Origin: Persephonella sp.
GTDB taxonomy: Bacteria > Aquificota > Aquificia > Aquificales > Hydrogenothermaceae
Reading direction: 5' to 3'
Assembly (NCBI GenBank): GCA_027081375.1
Contig: JALWKR010000045.1
Coordinates: 1 to 7,356, forward strand
Length of the DNA: 7,356 nt
The position numbers were made by a program, and so were the translations under genes. How positions within the stretch are numbered: position 1 is the stretch's first letter; every line of letters begins with the position of its first letter. The notes beneath the pieces were generated by a model. That model saw nothing but the letters and a program-made list of their open reading frames with translations. It was not told where the DNA came from and ran no database searches. This document shows, piece after piece, positions 1 through 4,820 of the stretch.

Positions 1-84
1 TTTAGGTCAAAACTGTCTTACACAGTATCTCAATTAGAAAATATTGTTAATGAGCTGATATATATATTAACAAAAGGGAAGTAG
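1..84 (+). CDS. C-terminal end of a probable TolQ/ExbB/MotA-type proton channel subunit (partial)
   Basis: An open frame enters from the left edge and ends at a TAG at 82-84, giving 27 residues that finish in ILTKGK. The visible piece is an amphipathic helix (SQLENIVNELIYIL). It fits the cytoplasmic tail that follows the last membrane helix in TolQ/ExbB/MotA-type subunits. The main argument is context: a TolR/ExbD-type gene starts 2 nt after this stop, and the two subunits are usually encoded together in this order. In that family the larger subunit forms the inner-membrane pore and the smaller partner supplies the proton-carrying Asp. The fragment alone is too short to identify the protein, so the assignment rests on the neighbour. 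Confidence 0.55.
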   Translation, partial: FRSKLSYTVSQLENIVNELIYILTKGK

Positions 85-86
85 AT

Positions 87-482
87 ATGAACTTCAAAAA
101 ATATATGAAATCAGAGGATAAAGGCTACATTATAGATATGACAGCTCTTGTAGATATAGCTTTCATTATTATTTTATTTTTAGGGATAGTTAGTACCTTA
201 GCTCCTATATCATCTATCAACGTTGAACTTCCAACTGCAACTTCAGAAAAAACTACAGTTGAACCTACCAAAATATTTGTTGATAAAGATGGAAATTACT
301 ATTTCCAAGGAAAAAAAGTATCAGATGAAGAGATATTAAAGTTTTTGAAGGAAAATAAAATAAAATCTCTCTCTGTTGTTGCAGACAGAAGAGTTATATA
401 TGAAAAAGTTGTTCATCTTATGGATTTAGCAAAAAAAGCAGGAGTTGAACAGATAAATATAGCAACAAGAAGAGGGGAGTAA
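87..482 (+). CDS. TolR/ExbD-family biopolymer transport protein
   Basis: This 131-residue protein has the ExbD/TolR layout: a short cytoplasmic N-terminus, one membrane helix at about residues 21-40, and a periplasmic domain. The motif DMTALVDIAF at 17-26 matches the family's D-x-x-PLVDVxF signature. Asp23 sits where the essential proton-pathway Asp of TolR/ExbD is found, although the usual Pro is Ala here. The C-terminal part has the typical family ending, with VVADRRVIYEKVVHLMDLAK at 97-116 followed by AGVEQINIATRRG. With its TolQ/ExbB-like partner it would harness proton motive force to energise an outer-membrane system (Tol-Pal or TonB type). Which system cannot be told from this window, since no TolA, TonB or Pal gene is visible. 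It starts 2 nt after the upstream stop behind a modest AAGGGAAG site, and its stop shares one base with the rimM start (TAATG). Confidence 0.88.
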   Translation: MNFKKYMKSEDKGYIIDMTALVDIAFIIILFLGIVSTLAPISSINVELPTATSEKTTVEPTKIFVDKDGNYYFQGKKVSDEEILKFLKENKIKSLSVVADRRVIYEKVVHLMDLAKKAGVEQINIATRRGE

Positions 483-988
483 TGGAAAAAAAAGAAGATA
501 TGGTCATAGCAGGAAAGATACACGGAACCCATGGAGTTAGAGGAGATTTAAAGATAGAAATCTTTCCTCCAAACTTCAAGCTACCAGAAGTTATATATAT
601 AAAAGATAAAGAAGGGAATTTTAAACCTCTTGAAGTAGAAGCTTTTTCAAAAAGAAAAGGGCTTATTAGATTTAAAGGTTATAATGATTTAGATAAAGCA
701 AAAAAAATTAAGCATCACTATTTTTATGTAGAAACTTCAAAGCTTCCAAAACTATCTAAAGACACCTTTTATGAGTATCAACTTCTAGATATGGATGTGG
801 TTTTTAATAACAAAGTTATTGGAAAGATAGTAAAGATAGATGATAGGCTTTCAAATGCTTATCTTATAATTAAATGCATTGATGATAAAATCAGGCATCT
901 TCCTTTTATTAAAGAGTTTGTTAAAGAAGTTGATTTGGAAAACAGGAGAATTATAGTAGATCTACCAGAGGGATGGTTTACTTTATAG
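482..988 (+). CDS. rimM: Ribosome maturation factor RimM
   Basis: At 168 residues this is the normal RimM length, with both expected domains. The N-terminal RimM domain opens with AGKIHGTHGVRGDLKI at residues 10-25, the family hallmark GxHGxxG. The C-terminal PRC-barrel begins near FYEYQLLDMDV (96-106) and ends with the typical LPFIKEFVKEVDLENRRI (140-157) and a final LPEGWF. RimM binds protein S19 and assists late assembly of the 30S head and 16S rRNA processing in the cytoplasm. The start overlaps the tolR-like stop by one base, and GGGGAG just upstream, inside the previous gene, is the ribosome binding site. Linkage to phoH and ybeY downstream makes a small-subunit maturation cluster. In many bacteria rimM instead lies with rpsP and trmD, so this placement beside a proton-channel pair is somewhat unusual. 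Confidence 0.95.
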   Translation: MEKKEDMVIAGKIHGTHGVRGDLKIEIFPPNFKLPEVIYIKDKEGNFKPLEVEAFSKRKGLIRFKGYNDLDKAKKIKHHYFYVETSKLPKLSKDTFYEYQLLDMDVVFNNKVIGKIVKIDDRLSNAYLIIKCIDDKIRHLPFIKEFVKEVDLENRRIIVDLPEGWFTL

Positions 989-1017
989 TTGAATTTTTAA
1001 AAATATGAATAAATTAT
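989..1017 (+). promoter_or_regulatory. Possible weak sigma-70-type promoter upstream of phoH
   Basis: TTGAAT at 989-994 follows the rimM stop directly. AATTAT at 1012-1017 lies 17 bp further on. The -35 matches the consensus at four or five positions and the -10 is poor. In DNA this AT-rich such matches arise by chance, so this is only a candidate. It would explain why the rimM-phoH gap (62 nt) is the longest inside an otherwise packed gene run. No hairpin terminator is visible in the gap, so read-through from rimM is also likely. Confidence 0.2.
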
Positions 1018-1036
1018 CGTTTTAGAAACTATATTT

Positions 1037-1043
1037 AGGAGGT
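1037..1043 (+). promoter_or_regulatory. Strong Shine-Dalgarno that fixes the phoH ATT start
   Basis: AGGAGGT is a full match to the anti-Shine-Dalgarno. It is followed by 7 nt (ATTAGCC) and then ATT at 1051, which is optimal spacing. The first in-frame stop upstream (TAG, 1036-1038) overlaps the site. The only in-frame start region consistent with both the ribosome binding site and the conserved PhoH N-terminus is therefore the ATT. Confidence 0.8.
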
Positions 1044-1050
1044 ATTAGCC

Positions 1051-2040
1051 ATTTTAAAACTAGAGGTACAGATACCAACTGAAGCATTTTTTAGTGTAGT
1101 AGGGAATAAAGATGAAAATATAAAGTACTTTGAAGATACATTTGATGTGGATATTTTTGCTAGAGGCACAAGTCTTATAGTTGAAGGTTCAGAAGAAAAT
1201 CTTGATAAATTTGAACAGTTTATGGAAAAGATAGCATCCTATTTTGAAGCTGGTCATTTCCTATCTCCCCAAGATATTAGAAATTTAGCTTTAGGATTTA
1301 AAAACGAAACAGAGCTTACTAAAAAAGAAAAACTCTTTTCCAAAGAAGGAGAAGCTATTTTATTTACTCACAGGAAAAAACCTGTAATGGCAAAAACTCC
1401 AAGTCAAAAGATGTATATAGAAACAATAAAAAACAATGACATAACCTTCGGTGTAGGACCTGCTGGAACAGGTAAAACATATTTAGCCATGGCAATGGCT
1501 GTTTCTTATCTAAAACAGCAAAAGGTAAATAGGATCATTCTCACAAGGCCAGCTGTAGAAGCAGGAGAAAAGTTGGGATTCCTTCCAGGAACCCTTACAG
1601 AAAAAGTAGACCCTTATTTAAGACCTCTTTATGATGCTCTTTATGATATGGTAGATGCAGACAAAATTAATGATATGCTTGAAAAAAATATTATTGAGAT
1701 TGCACCTCTTGCTTTTATGAGAGGGAGAACTCTTAATGATGCTTTCATAATTCTTGATGAAGCACAAAATACAACAAAAGAACAGATGAAAATGTTTTTA
1801 ACAAGAATAGGTTTTGGTTCAAAAGCTGTTATAACAGGAGATGTAACTCAAATAGACCTGCCAAAAGTTTCTCAGTCTGGATTGATAGAAGCTCTAAAAG
1901 TTCTTCAAGGGGTGAAAGGTATAGGTATAACCTATTTCTCTGAAAAAGATGTTGTTAGGCATCCAGTTGTTCAAAGAATTATACAGGCATACGACAGATA
2001 CGAAAATGAAAAGCAGTTAAAGGAACAGGTAAATGAATAA
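1051..2040 (+). CDS. PhoH-like ATPase (YbeZ family), probable ATT start codon
   Basis: PhoH-family P-loop NTPase, 329 residues from the ATT at 1051, close to the family's usual length. With that start the N-terminus contains IPTEAFFSVVGNKDEN and then DIFARGTSLIVEG, the standard PhoH/YbeZ N-terminal pattern. Starting at the first conventional codon (GTG, 1147) would cut this domain in half and leave no ribosome binding site. The ATPase core shows Walker A GPAGTGKT (about residues 136-143), TRPAVEAGEKLGFLPG (about 165-180), Walker B AFIILDEAQN (about 231-240), and a typical ending with DVVRHPVVQRII. E. coli YbeZ is an ATPase/putative RNA helicase that partners YbeY in ribosome metabolism, and the overlapping ybeY here supports the same role. 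An AUU start is normally discriminated against by initiation factor IF3, as in infC, so expression could depend on IF3 level; that is inference. Confidence 0.9.
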   Translation: MLKLEVQIPTEAFFSVVGNKDENIKYFEDTFDVDIFARGTSLIVEGSEENLDKFEQFMEKIASYFEAGHFLSPQDIRNLALGFKNETELTKKEKLFSKEGEAILFTHRKKPVMAKTPSQKMYIETIKNNDITFGVGPAGTGKTYLAMAMAVSYLKQQKVNRIILTRPAVEAGEKLGFLPGTLTEKVDPYLRPLYDALYDMVDADKINDMLEKNIIEIAPLAFMRGRTLNDAFIILDEAQNTTKEQMKMFLTRIGFGSKAVITGDVTQIDLPKVSQSGLIEALKVLQGVKGIGITYFSEKDVVRHPVVQRIIQAYDRYENEKQLKEQVNE

Positions 2041-2479
2041 AATTCTTGTATCAAAAGAAGTTTATGATAGAGAAATTCCAAAAAAATTTGTAAAAGAGAT
2101 AGCAGATAAAATACTACAGGAGCTAAATCTAGATAATGTAGAGCTTAGTATATCTCTTGTAGATAATGAGACTATTCAAAATATAAATAGAGAGTGGAGA
2201 GGAAAGGACAAACCTACAGATGTTCTTTCCTTCCCCTTAGATGAAAATGCTCCTTCCGGATATAAATACAGAGTTCTAGGGGATGTTGTTATTTCTCTTC
2301 CATATGCCAAAAAGCAGGCTGAAGAAATAGGCCTCTCCTATAAGGAAGAAATTCTCAGACTTCTAATTCATGGAATTTTGCATCTTCTAGGTTATGATCA
2401 TGAAACTTCTGAAGAAGATGCAAAAATAATGTTTTCCCTTCAAGATAAAATTTTCTTAAAATTATCACAAGAAGTGTAA
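2033..2479 (+). CDS. ybeY: Endoribonuclease YbeY (16S rRNA 3'-end maturation, ribosome quality control)
   Basis: This is a 148-residue UPF0054/YbeY metalloprotein. The zinc-binding signature HGILHLLGYDH spans residues 113-123, with His113, His117 and His123 as the presumed ligands. Upstream are NREWRGKDKPTDVLSFP (52-68), which includes the conserved Arg (Arg56), and LGDVVIS (82-88), all expected in this order. YbeY is a cytoplasmic single-strand endoribonuclease needed for 16S rRNA 3'-end processing and for removal of defective 70S ribosomes. The ATG lies inside the end of phoH (8-nt overlap, ATGAATAA) with AAAGGA about 10 nt upstream, so translation is probably coupled to phoH. The last two codons, GTG TAA, are also the first six bases of the palindrome array that follows. 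No GC-rich terminator hairpin is seen after the stop. Confidence 0.95.
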   Translation: MNKILVSKEVYDREIPKKFVKEIADKILQELNLDNVELSISLVDNETIQNINREWRGKDKPTDVLSFPLDENAPSGYKYRVLGDVVISLPYAKKQAEEIGLSYKEEILRLLIHGILHLLGYDHETSEEDAKIMFSLQDKIFLKLSQEV

Positions 2480-2536
2480 AAAAAATTTACAGTAGTGTAA
2501 AAAATTTTTACAGTAGTGTAAATAACCTTACAAATA
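2474..2536. repeat. Three tandem 21-bp-spaced palindromic units (candidate regulator binding array)
   Basis: Three units start at 2474, 2495 and 2516, exactly 21 bp apart. Unit 1 is GTGTAAAAAAAATTTACA, unit 2 is GTGTAAAAAATTTTTACA and unit 3 is GTGTAAATAACCTTACAA. Units 1 and 2 are each followed by GTA. Units 1 and 2 differ at two of 18 positions and are near-perfect dyads of the form TGTAAA...TTTACA; unit 3 is degenerate on its right arm. A 21-bp period is two helical turns, so bound dimers would sit on the same DNA face. The array begins on the ybeY stop codon and lies about 230 bp upstream of the exported-protein gene. The binding protein is unknown. Confidence 0.7.
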
Positions 2537-2581
2537 ATATAATTCCTTAAAAAAAATTATAACTGATATAAATCATACCTA

Positions 2582-2610
2582 TTGACAGTGTAAAAAATTT
2601 TTACGATATT
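2582..2610 (+). promoter_or_regulatory. Candidate sigma-70-type promoter with a palindromic operator filling its spacer
   Basis: TTGACA at 2582-2587 is a perfect -35 hexamer. GATATT at 2605-2610 matches the -10 consensus at four of six positions. The spacer is 17 bp and consists entirely of GTGTAAAAAATTTTTAC (2588-2604), identical to the first 17 bases of array unit 2. The predicted start of transcription is near 2617, giving a leader of about 145 nt before the gene at 2762. A protein bound to the spacer palindrome would be expected to block RNA polymerase, so repression is the simplest reading. Confidence 0.5.
2588..2604. repeat. Fourth copy of the GTGTAAAAAATTTTTAC palindrome
   Basis: This is an exact 17-base copy of array unit 2, 93 bp downstream of it and separated from the tandem array. 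It is followed by G instead of A, so the outermost base pair of the dyad is lost. A perfect repeat at a distance within one intergenic region argues for a specific protein site and not for chance AT-richness. Confidence 0.7.
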
Positions 2611-2639
2611 AATAATAGTTAAATAATTTGACACTAAGA

Positions 2640-2657
2640 GTGTTTTTAGTTTTTACA
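2640..2657. repeat. Degenerate fifth copy of the palindromic unit
   Basis: GTGTTTTTAGTTTTTACA keeps the GTGT start and TTTTTACA end of unit 2 at the same 18-base spacing but has lost the A-run on the left arm (13 of 18 positions identical). It is followed by GT, as in the tandem units. Just upstream is a second perfect TTGACA (2628-2633) and a small inverted repeat ACACT-AAG-AGTGT (2631-2643) that overlaps the GTGT. Confidence 0.4.
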
Positions 2658-2690
2658 GTTGTTTCAATAATTTACAAAGTGTTAAATTTT

Positions 2691-2708
2691 TTGGCATTAA
2701 GGTTGCTT
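2691..2708 (+). promoter_or_regulatory. Candidate sigma-54 (RpoN) -24/-12 promoter for the exported-protein gene
   Basis: The sequence TTGGCATTAAGGTTGCTT matches the sigma-54 pattern TGGCAC-N5-TTGCW. The invariant GG (2693-2694) and GC (2705-2706) are present, and their spacing of 12 bp between first bases is exactly that required. The last base of TGGCAC is T instead of C. Transcription would start near A2718, leaving a leader of about 44 nt. Sigma-54 promoters need an enhancer-binding activator upstream, and the palindrome array (about -245 to -185) and fourth unit (about -130) lie in the usual range. An alternative reading, TTGGCA as a -35 with TATAGT (2717-2722) as -10, requires an unfavourable 20-bp spacer. 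Confidence 0.6.
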
Positions 2709-2745
2709 AATTAATTTATAGTTAATAACTAATTAAAAACTTTTT

Positions 2746-2752
2746 AAGGAGG
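2746..2752 (+). promoter_or_regulatory. Strong ribosome binding site of the exported-protein gene
   Basis: AAGGAGG ends 9 nt before the ATG at 2762. It is preceded by the small dyad TTAAAAA-C-TTTTTAA (2733-2747), which abuts the site. The strong site fits an abundantly made protein. Confidence 0.8.
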
Positions 2753-2761
2753 TTTAGTGCG

Positions 2762-4720
2762 ATGAAACACAAACTATTAAAAAGTGCGCTGCTTGGGGCT
2801 GCAGCTGTCGGAGTAATGGCTGGAGCTGCAAAAGCTCACCTTGCAAACGCAGAACTTTATTTTGACTTCTACGGAACACAAAACATTAACGACATGATCA
2901 CAATTCCTTGTGAGGCAAGTGACTATCTCGTTGGAAAGGACTACAACTTAGATCCAAACGTATTATCTCCTATGGGTAACCCTACAGGGGTTATAATCAA
3001 GTACAGACCTGCAAACCAGTTAAACAATGCAGACAACATTGTTATCAGATTACACAATGCTAAATTTGGAAGCAATTTAACTAAATGTTGGCTTGTTTTC
3101 TATGAAAATAACGGAATTGATACAGATAGAGATGGTGTAGGTGATACTAGTGTAGATATTAACAGAGATGGTGACCATTATGATATGATCATTGTTGCTG
3201 AAACAAGAGGAGATGTACAAGGGCAAGAAGCAGTTGAACTAAACGTTGGTGATGCAGGTAGAGGTATTCCTGCAAACGCTATTTACTATCTCTGGTGTGC
3301 TGAATTAGGAGAGCCTAACTTAGTTGATGCAGATGGAACTATGGGATCTCCTCAAAATCCTGATAACTATACTAGATATGCACCTGTTATCAACATATCT
3401 GCTGATCTCTATGAACCAAACTCTACAGATACATGTCTTCCACCTCAAGAAGCAGGAAAGAAAGTATGCTTATCTGCAGATGGATTCACTTGTTGTGGAT
3501 TTAACTCAAGAAACCCAATAGCAGGTTATCATGCTCCTGAAAAATGTATCATAGATACAAAATGTCAGTTCCTCCTTGGTATGAAATCTAGCTTGTCTAT
3601 CATTGATATGTATCCAAGATCTTTAGGAACTGCTACTTGCTCTAACAGCAAATCTGGAATTATTAGGTGTTATGAAGAAACTTATGAGCCTGGAACTGCA
3701 TTTGTTCCAGAAGGTGGAAATGACGACATTTTAACAACTTCTAGCTGTACAGATCTCCACGCAGCAGATGGAAGAGTTACTATCTACAATGACCCTGATG
3801 ACTTAGTAGATGATGATATAATCCTTGGACCATCAACAGGATGGAGTGCTAAATTTGAAGCTTCAATCTATGATAAAGATGGAAAATATGCTTGTAGTAA
3901 TGTAGGTGCTGGTGGTCTTCCTGGATATGCTGCATTGGACTTCCCTGGTCACAATGTTTACCTAGATAACAACGGTGATGAAACTTCAGACAGTGCTAAT
4001 AATATTGAATTTGTTCCAGGAAAAGCTTGTACTTTAGTTGCAAACGTTGAAAATGGAGACCCTGCAACTGGTACAAATACTACTATTAAGATTAGAACTA
4101 ACTCTGTATGGACTGACGACGTATACATGGGAGTTAACGGTAGAGATAGACTCTGGTGGGTAAGATGGGGACTTGAAGAAAAACTCAAAATCTATGGTCC
4201 AGATAACGATCTAGCATTTACAGTAAGCCTTGATGAAGAAGAAGCTGCTAACTGTGCTCCAGACAAATGTTGTTACGATGCTGATAAAGTTGCTTACTTC
4301 AAGAAATGGGAACCTAACGGTGATGAAGCTTACGTTCCTTACATGTTAGATAGCAATATGTTCAGAATTGTTGTATCTAACAACTCTTGCTGGGATGCTG
4401 AAATCTATGCTAGAGTTTGGGATAACAAAGGTAACGTTGTAGATAATATCTACCTTGGAAAAGTTGGTAAAAACTCAGTAAGAATCTTAACTGGAGATTA
4501 CATAGCATCAAAAGCTAGAAGAGAACATCCAAATCTCTTAAGAAGAATGGCACCTCTCTATTCTGTAATACTTACAGTAGGTGCACCTAAGAGAGATGTA
4601 GAATTTGCTGCATACGACAACAGAAATGGAAAATCTAAGATGATACCTGTTTACGATAACGGAGCTCACGAGTGGACTTACAGAAACGTTGAGTTCTACC
4701 AAGATCCATTTGAAAAATAA
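2762..4720 (+). CDS. Exported cysteine-rich protein with calcium-loop-like motifs, family not recognised
   Basis: The product has 652 residues. Residues 1-25 form a Sec signal peptide: a basic start (MKHKLLK), a hydrophobic Ala/Gly core, and AKA just before His26; cleavage after ANA (28-30) is also possible. No other membrane helix, lipobox or sorting signal is evident, so the protein is likely periplasmic, surface-layer or secreted. I count 18 cysteines, all in the mature part, including two CC pairs (244-245 and 503-504). The even number suggests a disulfide-stabilised fold. Asp-rich loops resembling calcium-binding sites lie at 120-128 (DTDRDGVGD), 132-141 (DINRDGDHYD) and 402-410 (DNNGDETSD). 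Heavy use of AAC, GAC and TTC codons sets it apart from its neighbours and suggests high expression. It is monocistronic, with its own promoter region, strong ribosome binding site, tandem stops (TAATAA) and a terminator. An S-layer or other structural surface protein is plausible but unproven. Confidence 0.75.
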   Translation: MKHKLLKSALLGAAAVGVMAGAAKAHLANAELYFDFYGTQNINDMITIPCEASDYLVGKDYNLDPNVLSPMGNPTGVIIKYRPANQLNNADNIVIRLHNAKFGSNLTKCWLVFYENNGIDTDRDGVGDTSVDINRDGDHYDMIIVAETRGDVQGQEAVELNVGDAGRGIPANAIYYLWCAELGEPNLVDADGTMGSPQNPDNYTRYAPVINISADLYEPNSTDTCLPPQEAGKKVCLSADGFTCCGFNSRNPIAGYHAPEKCIIDTKCQFLLGMKSSLSIIDMYPRSLGTATCSNSKSGIIRCYEETYEPGTAFVPEGGNDDILTTSSCTDLHAADGRVTIYNDPDDLVDDDIILGPSTGWSAKFEASIYDKDGKYACSNVGAGGLPGYAALDFPGHNVYLDNNGDETSDSANNIEFVPGKACTLVANVENGDPATGTNTTIKIRTNSVWTDDVYMGVNGRDRLWWVRWGLEEKLKIYGPDNDLAFTVSLDEEEAANCAPDKCCYDADKVAYFKKWEPNGDEAYVPYMLDSNMFRIVVSNNSCWDAEIYARVWDNKGNVVDNIYLGKVGKNSVRILTGDYIASKARREHPNLLRRMAPLYSVILTVGAPKRDVEFAAYDNRNGKSKMIPVYDNGAHEWTYRNVEFYQDPFEK

Positions 4721-4729
4721 TAAAACAAT

Positions 4730-4758
4730 AATAGCCCTCCATAGTGGAGGGCTATTTT
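4730..4758. terminator. Strong intrinsic terminator, probably bidirectional
   Basis: A 12-bp perfect stem (AATAGCCCTCCA, 4730-4741, pairing with TGGAGGGCTATT, 4745-4756) encloses a TAG triloop and runs into TTTT (4755-4758). It lies 9 nt after the end of the exported-protein gene. On the minus strand the same hairpin is followed by a T-rich stretch (TTATTGTTTT), so it can also stop transcription arriving from the LysR-type gene. This matches its position between convergent genes. Confidence 0.92.
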
Positions 4759-4784
4759 ACACAAACAAAATTAATATCCAATAT

Positions 4785-4810
4785 GGGAAGCCCTCAAGGG
4801 GGAAGGGGGG
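4785..4810. other. G-rich tract in the convergent intergenic region
   Basis: GGGAAG, CCCTCAA, GGGGG, AA and GGGGGG follow one another on the plus strand in otherwise very AT-rich DNA, then comes ATTTTCTTTTTT. Only a weak hairpin (CCCT-CA-AGGG) can form. On the minus strand, just after the LysR-type gene's stop, this becomes a C/U-rich, mostly unstructured RNA, the kind of stretch Rho prefers. Its role is uncertain. Confidence 0.35.
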
Positions 4811-4820
4811 ATTTTCTTTT

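Noticed and set aside
1147..2040. phoH-like gene starting at the GTG at 1147
   Set aside because: It has no ribosome binding site and would lose half of the conserved N-terminal PhoH domain, which continues in frame back to the ATT at 1051.
2474..2536. Palindromes as an intrinsic terminator for ybeY
   Set aside because: The stems would be almost entirely A-U pairs and too weak, and no clean U-tract follows; protein binding sites explain the exact 21-bp phasing better.
2474..2604. CRISPR array or replication iterons
   Set aside because: The repeats are short palindromes separated by only 3 nt in the tandem part, with no spacers of CRISPR size, no cas gene and no replication initiator nearby.
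2628..2657. Second complete sigma-70 promoter from the TTGACA at 2628
   Set aside because: The -35 is perfect but no acceptable -10 lies 16-18 bp downstream (the sequence there is T-rich, ending in TTTTTACA).
3324..3521. 65-codon open frame on the plus strand inside the exported-protein gene
   Set aside because: It is an out-of-frame shadow with no ribosome binding site and no domain-like sequence; the main frame is clearly the coding one.
3958..4188. 76-codon minus-strand open frame
   Set aside because: Antisense shadow of the exported-protein gene with Ser/Leu-rich composition typical of reverse-frame reading.
4785..4810. Stable G-quadruplex
   Set aside because: Only three separate G-runs are present, so a four-tract structure would need the six-G run to split without a loop.
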